From Macrothele yani (taxonomy: Eukaryota; Arthropoda; Arachnida; Araneae; Macrothelidae): DNA of 64,000 nucleotides. Both the position numbers and the translations under genes were made by a program. The DNA lies in contig CM077028.1 in NCBI GenBank assembly GCA_039090855.1, forward strand, positions 65,415,054 through 65,479,053. Direction: 5' to 3'. Below are positions 43,360 to 55,094 of this stretch, in pieces. Position 1 is the stretch's first letter; the number at the start of each line of letters is the position of its first letter. The notes beneath the pieces are model-generated. The model was not told the DNA's origin, did no database searches, and worked only from the letters and a program-made list of their open reading frames with translations.

Positions 43360-44350
43360 TTTTATTTAGGCACTAAATATTTAAATAACATGTCAAATTT
43401 GTAATATTTTTCTTTTACTTAATTAATTCACAGGCCCTACACATTCGCCTTTTTAACATCTTTTAATCCGCCGACTTCATAGTCATAACGTTTACGTATC
43501 AAATGAAGTCAGTAGCCTTGCGCTTTTACTTAGGCACTAAATATTAAAGGCATAGGCCTTTTTAACATTTTTTATTCTACCAATGTCATACAACGTTTAC
43601 ACCTCAAGTCAAGTTAATAATATTGCGCTTTTACTTAGGCACGAAATATTAATTTCTAGGCGCTTTTTAATAGTTTTTACTCCACCGATGTCATATTCAC
43701 AACATTTACACATCAAATAAAGATAATTATATTGCGCTTTTACTTAGACACAAACTATTAATTCATAGGCCCTAGGCCTAGGCTTTTTTGACGGTTTTTA
43801 ATCCGTCGACTCCATATTCATAACGTTTACTTATCAACTCAAGTTAATAGCATTACGCTTTTACTTAGGCACGAAGTAATAATTCAAGGGCCCTAGACCG
43901 ACTGTTTTTATTCCATCGAGTTCATATTCATAACGTTTACATATTAACTCAAATTAATAGCATTGCTCTTTTACTTAGGTATTCAATATTAATTACTAGA
44001 CTTTAGGCCTAGGGCCAATGAATTAATAATTAGTGTCAGATTAAAAACAAAATATGATTAACTTCAGTTCATGCATAAACGTTATGAATATAACATCGTT
44101 AGAATAAAAACTGTTAAAAAAGCCAAGGCCTAGGGCATATGACTTAATATTTGCTGCTTAAGTAAAAGCGTAATGATATTAACTTGAGTTGATACGTAAA
44201 CTTTATGAATATGAAGTCGACGGATTAAAAAATGGCAAAAAGGTCTAGGCCTAGGGCCTACGAATTATTATTTCGTGCCTAAGTAAAAGCGTAATGCTAT
44301 TAACTTGAGTTGATAAGTAAACGTTATGAGTATGGAGTCGAACGATTAAA
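43360..44350. repeat. Palindromic minisatellite (~115-bp units, direct then inverted)
   Basis: CGCTTTTACTTAGGCAC-type units occur near 43354, 43520, 43634, 43734, 43855 and 43966. After a centre near 44005 (TTTAGGCCTAGGGCC) the complementary GCCTAAGTAAAAGCGTAATG units occur near 44157 and 44277, with a degenerate one near 44030. Internal landmarks are AATCCGTCGACTCCATATTC and CATAACGTTTAC. Confidence 0.9.
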
Positions 44351-44399
44351 AGAGAGAGATGTGTGATTCACCTATTTCTGTCCTGGTGTTCATGTGAGA

Positions 44400-45345
44400 G
44401 GACTTACCCCAGGAACGCTTATAGCGTAGTAAATCCGTTTATTTTCGCGATATAAATTTGTATGAAGATTCGCCAAGCTTCCACACTCCACTGGGAGGCT
44501 TTCTCAAGGCAATGTAGACATAAAATGCGGGGAATTAGAACACGTAGGAAATAAAGATGTTTTTTTGAAAATAACGTGGGTGACATCACGAGCAGTATTC
44601 CGTGAGTTTTTATCACGCAATTATGCGATGTGCACAAGGAGGTTAGAATAAGATATCTGGAGATGCCCTTGTTAAAGGAGTGGTACCACTTTGCGTGAAG
44701 CCTATAACCGCAAGAGATGACCGTCAAAGTGTAGGAATGCTGATGGCTTTCAAGGCTATTGCAATGCATCTTGTGTTGGCCGAATCGCCTTCTTTCGTCC
44801 CAAATGCCAATGTGTCAGAAAATGCTGAATTTATAAAATTCTTAATTATTTTGAGGTTCCTTCCTATTTTTATTTTAAATTGAAATACACGAACGCTAGT
44901 GCGAATTCTAAACAAAACATAATGCTTATATTGAAAACTTCACTCGTATAAGAAGTATAATCAGTTCCGGTTTGATATTAATACGGTTTCTGCAACCAAA
45001 AACTACACTATTTCAAAATACACACAGTTGAAATTACATAGGTATCATGTAAACAATGTCAAATTCCCACAGTTTGTGGCTTCACGGTTAAAAGACTCGG
45101 GGTATCTCCAGAAGTATTATTCTAACCCCCTTGGGTGTGCCGCGATGTGTTTCTATCTTTTACGAGCGCATGCCAAACCATTAGTAGTTCCATAGAGACA
45201 ATGTTATCGTATTCCAGTTTGCTGGAAAGAATTTCGATAGTTTCCCTGATGGCAGTTTCTTTAAAGTTCGTGTAAGCGGCAATTCTTCTGATACAAATTT
45301 ACACCACGAAACTAAACGGATTTATCACGCTATAAACGTTCATTG
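44400..45345. mobile_element. Foldback/MITE-like element F1 with ~50-bp terminal inverted repeats
   Basis: The left arm, AACGCTTATAGCGTAGTAAA (44416 on), is complementary to the right arm near 45340-45290 (...TTTATCACGCTATAAACGTT). A truncated relative is at 54180-54770. The central 509 bp is a separate later insertion. Confidence 0.8.
44633..45141. mobile_element. 509-bp MITE nested in F1, 8-bp TSD
   Basis: GCGATGTG occurs at 44625-44632 and 45142-45149. The ends hold inverted GGTTAGAATAA...CTGGAGAT.CCC segments. The related element at 54180-54770 has a single GCGATGT at the equivalent place, i.e. the empty site. The 8-bp duplication is typical of hAT-type insertion. Confidence 0.88.
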
Positions 45346-45374
45346 CGTATTCACGACTTAGTGTATTTAAAATA

Positions 45375-47896
45375 AGGGGCCGTCCATAAAGTACGTCCGT
45401 GATTTTTTACTATTTTTAGACTCCCCCATGTCACATTTTGTCCGATTGTTGACACCTCCCCCTCCCTAAAAAGTACGTCCTAATTCCCGCAACCACCTGC
45501 TTTTTTGACGACTGCTTTTAGAAGTCCGTTGAGAAACAGAAAGAAAACATGTAATTATTTAAAGGAATCTATCATATATTTACACTTTTTCTTCATAAAA
45601 TATTTATTATTTAGGCATTAATTTATTCCCAAATGCTACCCGAACTTTATCATTCTGGAATAAAGATCTACAAATGAACGCATGCATTCAAGGCAGCAAC
45701 ACTCCCGATCATACCAAATACAAAACACGATAGATTTGGGAGTACAAATACGAGAACTTAATACTGTGATTTAGCTAAATATCATCAGAAACCTGAAGTA
45801 TTTCATACCTTTTTTTAACTATCAAAAGAAGAAACAAGAAAGATGACACCGAATTTTCGGGTGTAATGAGCACGTCTTTTGAATCCGTTCTGACGCAAAT
45901 TAAATTTACCAAAGCTATTCAAAATCAATGGAACCGGTATGGAAAACAGTAGTATCTGATCGAAGAAAGAAGTTTTTCAGTCGGGTTTTTAATTCCGTAG
46001 ATATTACTGTAAACGGAAACGTCAACTTATGCCCTTTGGTGCAGATTTGTACGTTAACAAAAATTGAAATTACGTGCGAAACATTTCGCAGAGGAAACGC
46101 TCTCCAACAAACAAAGAATTTTTCAAATCAGGCTCTTAGAAGCAGAGATATCGACAAATATAAGATATGCGTCTAGGCCCCCTCGCGGAAAATTATGCAT
46201 TATTTTAAGAAGAAAGTATTTTTAAAAGGTTTTTCGATGTGAGCGGTATCGGTCCACGAAAGAATTTTTTCAATCGAATTTTCAGGATCTCAGATTTTAC
46301 TGCAAATATATCAGACGCAGAAATGAATACTTACGTCCCCTGGTGGCCAAACCGTTCTTTATCAAACATTACAAATTATATGCAAAACATTTCATATTAG
46401 GAGCTGTATCCGGTGCAGAAAGAATTTTTCAAATCGGAGTTTCAGAGATATTTGAGAAAAACGCAATTTATGTTTACTCCCCCTAGCAAAAATTCTATGC
46501 ATTACCTGAAAATTATGAAATTATATGAGAAACATTTTACACCGGAAACGCTGTCTAACAAAGAAGAAATTTTTCTAATCCGACTTTTAGAGGCAGAAAT
46601 ATTGACAGAAACAGGATAGACATCTACGCCCTATTGTGGAGAAACCATGCATTATTTTAAGAAGAAAATATTCTCAAATGTTTATTGACGTGAACGATAT
46701 CGGTCCACGAAAGAATTCTTTTAATCGGGGTTTTAGAATCTGATATTTTGCTGCAAATACCTACGAAGCAGAAATTTAACGCTTATGCTCCTGGTGGCCA
46801 AACCACATTTTATAAAAAATTAGAAATTACAACAAAAAAGTTTTCCGTCAGCAGTTGTATCCGGTACTGGAAGATTTTTTCAAATCGGAGTTTTAGAAGC
46901 AGAGGTATCGGGGAAAGCGCAATTTAGCTTTACTCCCCATAGCGAAAAGTCAATGAATTACTCGAAAATTTTGAAATTTTATTAGAAACATGTCGCACCG
47001 GAAACTCTGTCCAACAAAGGAGAAATATTTCAAACTGGACCATTAGAAGCAGCAATATTGACAAAAACATGATATATATCTACGCCCCTGGCGGAAAACC
47101 ATACATTATTTTAAGAAAACATTCGGAAAAGGTTTGTCTACGTTAGTAGAATCGGTCCACGAAAGAATTTCTTCAATCGAGATTTTAGAAGCTCAAATTT
47201 TGCTGCAAATACATCAGAAGCAGAAATCAACACTTACGCCCCCTCGTGGTCAAGCCATTTTATATCAAAAATTGGAAATTATACGCAAAATATTTGCCAT
47301 CACGAGCTGTGCCCGCTGAAGGAAAACATTTTCAAATCGGAATCTTAGAATCAGAGACATCTGGGGAAAAGTAATTTACTTTTACGCCCCCTAGCGGAGA
47401 ATCTATGCGTAACTTGGAAAAGTGACTTGGCTTAAAATAATCTTCGAAACGAATGGAATCGAAAAGTAAAAGAATTTTTTGAATTGTATGTTTAGCAGCA
47501 AATATATGGAAATGAATGTGTTTTGAAATTGATATCATCTGCATTTACACCTTCTAAGTGCTACATTTTGCATCACAAAAAGCAAAAAAACGAAATAAAG
47601 GATCATCATTTGCACACTTCAAGCTTCCTAGTGCAAAAAGAATTTTTCAAATCGGACTTTTAGTTGCAGAGATATCGTGTCTACAGACGGACAGACAAAC
47701 CGATAACGTAAGCACGATCATTTGTTTTTTTCTACAATAGACAAAACACAACGAAGGAATATTATCCTTTATATTTTTGCCGCTGGAAGTCTGAATTACT
47801 GAACTTCCCCCTCCACCCATGTCATATTTGGCCTGGTTGTCAGGGACCCCCCCCATTCCCTTGTAATCTTGGACGTACTTTATGGAGACAGCCCCT
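45375..47896. mobile_element. 2.5-kb element with AGGGGC(C/T)GTC terminal inverted repeats
   Basis: The left end reads AGGGGCCGTCCATAAAGTAC. The right end, reverse-complemented, reads AGGGGCTGTCTCCATAAAGT. Both continue to GTACGTCC and pyrimidine-rich CCCCC segments with CATGTCA. No transposase is encoded. It carries modular array 2. The superfamily is not assigned. Confidence 0.85.
45840..47745 (-). repeat. Modular array 2: inverted copy of array 1
   Basis: Complementary cores lie near 46170, 46332, 46475, 46624, 46782, 46931, 47081, 47235, 47382 and 47545 (mean about 152 bp) in the same cyclic order of types. The shared left flank is GACGCAAATTAAATTTACCA. It ends at ACAGACGGACAGACAAACCG (about 47682-47701), matching the GTCCGTC tract of array 1. 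Confidence 0.92.
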
Positions 47897-50035
47897 AAGA
47901 GGACTTACTCCTTCCTCATCATTGCTTGGGTCCATGTACAGAGGAAAGAAGGCTGGAAGGGAGCGCTTATCACCAGTAAGAGTTTTTTCGGCCGGTACGG
48001 CTGAGATGAAAGGGGGAAAAAATAGTTTTGCCGTAGTTTTCGTAAAAACCGAAAGCTATATGAAAATTTCTGTTTGGGGGCTTAGAAAATTTCGGACATC
48101 TTTTGGTTCAGGTACACCCACAGCTTAAAGGGTTAAAGAAATCATATGGATGAGCCGAATCATAGATGCATTTTGATGGGGTCCAAGAGGTCTTGACTCC
48201 CGAAAGTTTTTACTTCATCTTTTTAGTTAAAATGCAACTTCTATTTAAAAAAATGCATTAATTTAATAAAAAATGCATTAACTTGCATTAGAAAAAAATG
48301 CTTTAATGGTTCTAAATTTTTCTTTGCATTAACCTTTTATTTATTCTGATGGATTTCAAAAACTTCCGTTTTTCGTCGCCCCGCCCCCGTAAAAATTACA
48401 TTTACGCCCCTGCACTGAGTAGATATTCTGTGTACGGGAAGGAATTTTTAGAGATGGTGCAATTTTTCACCAAACGTGAAAAGATAAGGACGGAACAAGA
48501 AAATGGCATTAGTTTGAAAAGGAATTGTCAAACAGGATACATTGATGTATTTATATAGTACCTGCTATTATATACGAGTCAATGCATGCCCATATGAACT
48601 GGCAAACAAATTAATGTTAACCTTAATAAAATCACCTAGACAGTTTGAAGAAAATGATTTCTAATGTCGAAAGAGATCTATATTGACGTCCCTGAAGATT
48701 CGGGTAAGACGCTGAAGGGCACAAATGCTATCTTCTGGAGCAATGTTTCCCAACCGGGGTTCCGCGAAATTTTAAAAGACCAAATATTTACACCGGAGTA
48801 AATATACATGTTAAGAATAATGGCAATCAAATGTAAATATGCTGTATTTTGTATGTGGAGAGAGCGCCGTCATGACGCATAATTTTTTGCCTCGATGGAA
48901 AATTCGTTGATCAACTTACTACTGCGTCAAGAGAAGGAACACACTTGTGGTGACACTCCTCCATTTGGAGTCAGGTTTTCTTTCCTCAGAGACATGCCAA
49001 AAGGCAAATAATGCGACTCTTTAAATTTTCTCAGCGATAATCAGCAATTAGAAGAAAACTGATTCTCTTCTTTTATGTTCTTTACTTTGTGATAAACAGC
49101 AGTTTCGTATTTTCCCCCAATGTTTTTTATTGCAAAGAGAAACGGAATACCAGTTTTTCTCCGCAAGTTCACCATAAGGAAAAGGAAGGATTTCACATTT
49201 CTTCCAGTTATATTCAGCGTAAGGGTAAGAATTTTATTAATACGCCATTTTTCTTATTGCGGTAACTATAACTGCAAAAAAGTATATAATATTTCTCCCT
49301 CTATCACTTTCTCTACTTCGTTCACTTTCTGTTTCATCTCTACAGTGGTTTTGAAGAAAAAAAAGAGAACTTCATATATGTTCTTCTCCGAAACAGTTGT
49401 CGATAATTGCTACGAGAAACACAAGTTTCTTATTTTTCTAAACTGGTGTTTAGCTTAAAGCGAAAGAAACATTGCACACTTCTCAGGATGAATTTCACAT
49501 TTTTCACCACTCTATTTATAGTCACGAAAGACAAGAATTTTGTGTATTTTTCTCCTGGTGTTGGTAATGTTGAGAAATGTGCAGTGTATAATTTTTTTTT
49601 TGACGTTTGTGAAATCGAGAATTTTCGAAATTTTTTCAGCACCGACGCTTCTATCGTAATGAAAACAAAATTTCCAAATTCGTTTTTACCAAAAGATAAA
49701 CAATATTTTTTCTTTCGAAACTTACTGAACATTTAACGCGAATTTCACATTTTTCTCCACAGGAGAAAAATTAAAATTTGGAAATTTTCTCCACTTTCAT
49801 TATAGCGAGAAATGTGAAATCTACGTTTCGAGATGCATGGCTTTCACATAAAATGAGAATGTTATATCAAGGACATGTTTTGTATTTTAATTTCAATTCT
49901 CTCTATATATATATATACTGTATTTAATTGTGGAATGCATAAAGTGGTGGTTTCTTTTCCGAGGTATAAGGATTTGGAAATTTTCTTCAATGTGCAGCAA
50001 GAAAATTAAAATCTGCATTTCTTATGCATGCTAAC
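47897..50035. other. Unassigned 2.1-kb stretch
   Basis: Short AATGCATTAA-type repeats lie near 48250-48330. Irregular repeats of GAATTTCACATTTTTC near 49190, 49490 and 49740 may be a very old tandem array. No gene is recognised. Confidence 0.45.
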
Positions 50036-50039
50036 CGTA

Positions 50040-50770
50040 GGTTCAAGAAGCGTATATGCTCCAGCTTTGTCAGCCTGTCTGTCCGTCCGCACGATAACCG
50101 GCGTAAAAATAATTCCATTTCGATGACATTTTAGTATGTGGTAGGAAACCACCTGGGGATGAACCCTATTGAAAATGGACGAAATAGGGTTAAAGGTCAG
50201 GACATAGGAGCGTGGTCCACTGCATTGCCCTTATGCGTCATAACTTGCGTAAAACTGGTTCGATTTCTATGAAATGTTAGTATGTGGTAGGGAACCACCT
50301 GCGGACAAACCCTACTGAAACTGGACTAAATGGGGTAAAAGGTCAGGATATAGGAGCGGGATCCATTCCATTGCATTTATGCGTCGTAACTTACTTAGAA
50401 ATGCTTCGAATGCGACAAAACTTTATCATAATGTTTTGGAGGTATACTTCACCAGTCCTGTTGAAAAACATCGAAATGGGATCAAAGGTCAGGACACAGG
50501 AGCGAGATTTGTTCCACAGCCATTATCCTCATAACTTGACTGAAAGGGCTTCTATTGCGACAAAATTTAGTATGTTGTCCCGGAGGTACACTGAACCGGT
50601 TCTGTGTAATGTCATCAAAATGGGGTCAAAGTTCAGGACATAGGAGCTAGATTTATCCCACAGTCATTATCCTCATAACTTGAGTGATAACTTGAGTAAT
50701 GATTTCTGGTATGTGGGAAAGCGTATCATAATCAATGCATTGCATGATTTTACTAACTTGTTTCAGCTTG
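50040..50770 (+). repeat. ~146-bp modular repeat, four-module copy
   Basis: AGGTCAGGACATAGGAGCG or variants recur near 50194, 50340, 50486 and 50630. The left end has AAGAAGCGTATATGCTCCAG and CCTGTCTGTCCGTCCGC. The right end has ATCAATGCATTGCATGATTT. It is the inverted relative of 5390-5850, which has only two modules. Confidence 0.9.
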
Positions 50771-51911
50771 GTGCTTACTGTAAAACAGAGTATCACGACA
50801 CACATATGTTTCAAGGTTTCAACTGAAAGACAGCTTGTAGTTAAGGAATTTAAGAGTCCTTTGGTGAGAAGTAAAATGTGAAATGTTTTTCTGTGTTAAC
50901 CGCACCAAGTAGTGGGAACACTGTATTTTTTCTTTACGTGGCATTTACATTTTTTTACAGTAAGAGCAGAATTGTACCACGTGCACATTTTTGTAGTTTC
51001 AATTGAAACCCTTTTTAATTCTGCATTGGAACAAACTGTATTCCTCTTTTTAGATTATTTTCCAATTGCAATGCGATGAAAGAGGAAAAAGTGAGATGAA
51101 CCGAAATAAAAAAAAAATTGCATTCCTATATTTCTTCCTATAGCAGCAGTCACGACGATGAAAACATAACAAAATGGAATGCAATCTACAGATGAACTCA
51201 CAAAAACACTCTGGAGATGCATCGGGACCGTATGTCTTTTGTAAGCCCTCGTCATTTGTTGAGCACTAGCCGTAAAAACAGGATTCTTAATATTTAAGTA
51301 TATGCGGAAAGCTCGCATCCGACAATTCGAAAGCATGACTACTGTAACGTAGCAACATGTTTGCAAACTATCGAACAAAACAGAAAGTACATCATGCTCG
51401 CACGAGAAGAGGAATATTCTACATTTCTTGGTATACTCCCTGATAAAGAAGAAATAGTTTCTGAAAATTTATTATTTTGCTTTCGATTTCCTAGATATTG
51501 TGTTTTCTTCCACCTGCAGCAATTGTTTTTTGGTTTACCGAGCCCTGTGAGTACCAGAGACTTTAAGAATTCGCTCATCTTTTAGTAGGAATCATTGTGT
51601 CCTGTGAGAAAGATAAAAAAAGCTGTGCCGTCTGAAGTGTACCAGGTATGGCTTTTAGTTAACGTGATTGATGTTATAAATTTTGTTGAATAAAAACTTA
51701 CATTTTAAACTTTTATCACCTACAGTGTACTACTCTTCGGTGTCAACACACGGTTACCTTCTGATCTTCCGCTGAACAAAGCAGTGTTGTAGGTCCTGTG
51801 ATGTGATATATTTGCGAAGTTTGGTCATTCTCCTCTTCACCCCACTAATTGCTCTTGAAAACGGGTTCCCTTCAGTACATACACAGTGCCTCATTTTAAT
51901 TAATGAGACTG
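50771..51911. other. Unassigned spacer
   Basis: No supportable gene or repeat. Confidence 0.5.
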
Positions 51912-52103
51912 AATACAAATTTGGAAGAAGTGAATCCGTTTATTGGTGTAAAAATGACACGGATATTAAGTCAGATAATATTAGAAAACTTGAAAACTTC
52001 ATCATCCTGTCTCCCGGATAGCGCCCGAGTATGCTAACCACTACACCACACAGAACAACCAAGTCTCAAGTTTCCAATCAATTTGAATATAGCCATCCCA
52101 GGA
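51912..52103 (-). mobile_element. SINE family 3, copy b (minus)
   Basis: Minus strand: TTGTTCTGTGTGGTGTAGTG, GTTAGCATACTCGGGCGCTA and ATTATCTGACTTAATATCC. The B box is eroded. Confidence 0.82.
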
Positions 52104-52139
52104 TTCGCTAGTTGAAGCATCCGGCATTCGTAATCCTGT

Positions 52140-52350
52140 GATGGTTATATTCAAATTAATCGGAAACTTGAAACTTGGTCGTTCTGGGTGGTGTAGTGGT
52201 TATCCTACTCGGACGCTAGCAGGGAAACATCCCTTCGATTCCCTCTCCAGGACCACGAAATTTTCAAGTTTTCGGATATTATCTGACTTAACATCCATGC
52301 CATATTTACACCAATAAACGGTTTCACATCTTCCAAATTTGTATTGTACA
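52140..52350 (+). mobile_element. SINE family 3, copy c (plus)
   Basis: TGGTTATATTCAAATTAATC start, TCTGGGTGGTGTAGTGGTTA and CGGATATTATCTGACTTAAC. It faces copy b across about 36 bp, forming an inverted pair. Confidence 0.85.
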
Positions 52351-52546
52351 GTGGTGTAATCCCGTATTTCATTCAGTGTGACTGAATTTTAAGAAAAAAG
52401 GAAAAAGCAGGAAAACTTAGCTGAATATATTTTATTCGGAGTGCATTCCTCCTGCATTAATACAAGAAATTGCACAATCAGCCAACTAAAGGAAGGACTT
52501 TCAGAGGTCATGTTTTGGTACGGAGTGAAGAGCTGATGTCCTGATG

Positions 52547-52750
52547 GCGCAGTGGTCTAAGCAATGGCCTCTGATCTTTCGTCCGTAAGGTGCTCGGGTT
52601 CGAATCCCGGTGAGGCATGGATTTTGTGTTTGTCTTACGGCACTGGCTCTCTCCCTTCCCTGGAACCAGTGACCCTAAATTACGGACGGACGACTGCTTA
52701 TAGCCTATTGAGTTGCTAACGGTGGTCGTTAAACCTCCAATAAAAAAAAA
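52547..52750 (+). mobile_element. SINE family 1, young copy
   Basis: An exact 11-bp target duplication ATGTCCTGATG lies at 52536-52546 and 52751-52761. It has an intact B box GGTTCGAATCCCGG and an A tail. The first few bases of the head (usually GCCCCGGTG) are missing at the junction. Confidence 0.93.
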
Positions 52751-52761
52751 ATGTCCTGATG

Positions 52762-54179
52762 TCCTGCCATGCGTTGTGTGTGTGTGTACTCGCATACACT
52801 CGGTGCATATACCACATGTTGTTCCAAAAGTATAACTTCTAGGTCAAGGGTAGCAGTCGTTCACTTTTGTAAATGATTAAGTTTTTATTGTTACAAACAA
52901 TACATTAAAAAAATTAAATCGATTCTCAGATTCATTAAGTTTAAACTAATACGAAAATATGTTTCTGAATAGCAGAAAATTCTGCGTTTTAAAATATTCT
53001 GAAACTTTTTTAGAGTTTCTTCATGCTTGCAATTCATAAAATGGAAATCCGTTTTAATTTATATCATCGCAGTTCTCCCCGCCTCTCTTAAAAAATGTAG
53101 TGTTTGTCATTTTCCTTTCAACAAAAAGCCGAAGTAATGCCATGATTCTGAAACCACTGGGTATGTAAGGGGTGAACTTTATTTTGTGAAATTGGAAAAT
53201 ATGTTGAACATTTCTTAAATAATACCCAGAAACACACAGCGAGGAATATTTAATGTAGACCAAACAGAACACTAGCTCCGGAACTTTCCGTGAATTCTTT
53301 ACTAAGCACAAAGGCAAAGCTAAGTTTAATTCTCTTCCTCAAAGTAGTGTAACAAAACCTTACCTCGAATTTAACTGTGCATATCGATGTTAAGTAAACG
53401 CATCTAATTTCGATGGGCAACGTTATCGATTATTTTAGTGAGTTATTCCTTGTTTTAATTAAATTTCGTAAACCAGTCTTCTCTCCGGAAAGCAGGCTGC
53501 GCTGTTATTAGTCATTTATTTAAGCGAATTAGTCTGACACAGCGGTCCTACCCGACGCTTACGAAAGTAACCATAACTCCGTGAACCTTTCGATTTATGC
53601 AGCGTCTTTAAAGACATATCCATTTACAATAGAATTCATTTATCAAAATATGCATGACACTAGTAATGTAATTTGGAACGAAATTTCTCATGGGAAAAAC
53701 TGTTGGGAAGATTTTTAATTTTGTTTAGGAGATTAATTTTAGTAAAAGAGGGATTGTTATCACATTAGTGTTAAGACATAACTGAGATGCACCATATCGA
53801 AGGATAATTATCAAGCGGAATACATATTCTGATAACGGAGGCTTTTCAAAGAGAAATGTGAGATTTAATAACTGAAAGAAAATTTAGAGCTAAGCCAAAT
53901 CCTTTCTTTAAATCAATCAGGGCGACAATTAGCTGTGAAATTCTCAGCGAAAAGCATTTGGAACGAGTTTTTTTCCCGGTGATAGCGAAATTTCTATCCT
54001 TTTCTTAAGGTAAGATTTTTATTGGTAAATGCGCTGCTCTACATGGAAAATGGCACATTATGAAAGAACGCACGAAATGAAACGAAACTTAGACGAATAG
54101 GTGAGAAAGAAGTGAATTAATTTCTGAGGGATTAAACACAGTCGGTCCAGAAATTTCCAGGAATAACTGAGTGAAAAAA
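52762..54179. other. Unassigned spacer
   Basis: AT-rich with no supportable gene. Confidence 0.5.
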
Positions 54180-54770
54180 ATAATATGTCTTACTCAAGAG
54201 ACGCATATAGCGTATTAAATCCGCTTATTTGTTTTCTAGTGTAGTAAGTACAAATATTCGCCAAGCTTTCGCACTCCACTGGGAGACTTTTACAAGGCAA
54301 TGGTAGACATGAAAATGCAGAGAATTGGAACTCGTAACGAACAAAGATTATTTTTGAAAATAACGTGTGTAACATCACGTAATTATACGACGCGTCGCGA
54401 TGTTTTTCCATCTTTTAATTACGCATGCCAAACCATTTTCAGTAGAAACCATATTATTGCGTGCTTTTTAGCTGGACAGAATTTTGGCTGTTCCCCTGAT
54501 GGCAGTCCCTTTTTTTTATTTTTTTTGTTGGAGTTTTTACGACCACAATGAGCAACTCAATGAGCTATAAGGAGTCGCCCGTCCCTAATTTAGGGCCACT
54601 GGCTCCAGGGAAGGGAGAGAGAGCCCGTTTTGTAAGACAAACACAATATCCATGCCTTACCAATCCGGACCCATCTCGGACGAATGATCAGAAGCCATTG
54701 TTTAGACCACTTTGCCAACGGAGCGACGGCAGTCTGTTTAAAGTTCGTGTAAGGGGCAATTCGAATACTA
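54180..54770. mobile_element. Element F2, truncated relative of 44400-45345
   Basis: Shares GCATATAGCGTATTAAATCC, CACTCCACTGGGAGACTTTT, CGCATGCCAAACCATT and GTTTAAAGTTCGTGTAAGGG with F1. It lacks the 509-bp insertion present in F1 but has a SINE that F1 lacks. Confidence 0.8.
54508..54727 (-). mobile_element. SINE family 1 inserted in F2
   Basis: GGCAGTC flanks both sides (54501-54507, 54728-54734). The paralogous F1 site reads GATGGCAGTTTCTTTAAAG without an insertion. A small deletion in the tRNA-like head removes the start of the B box. Confidence 0.9.
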
Positions 54771-55094
54771 TTCCATACAGGAGCGGCCGATGAATGCATG
54801 ACTTCTCTGGCGAGGGCTGTATTCTGCATGTCCTGGTTCACACTTCGCACATACTCTTTACATCTAGTGTTTAAGGATCACTTTTTTCATTCCGATATAC
54901 TGTATATCTTTTCTGTGTTGTCAGGTTATACCAACGGTATAGTGTACACACCCGCCTTTTCTTTCTCACTATGTCTCTCCTTGCAACTTGATGTTATATA
55001 TACTTATGTTATAACGGTTTCGCACGTCTGGTGTATTTATAATAACCTAATATGTCTTACCTGTAGCAATTTTGCTGATTTAATATTAACATAG
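54771..55094. other. Unassigned spacer
   Basis: Nothing recognised. Confidence 0.5.
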
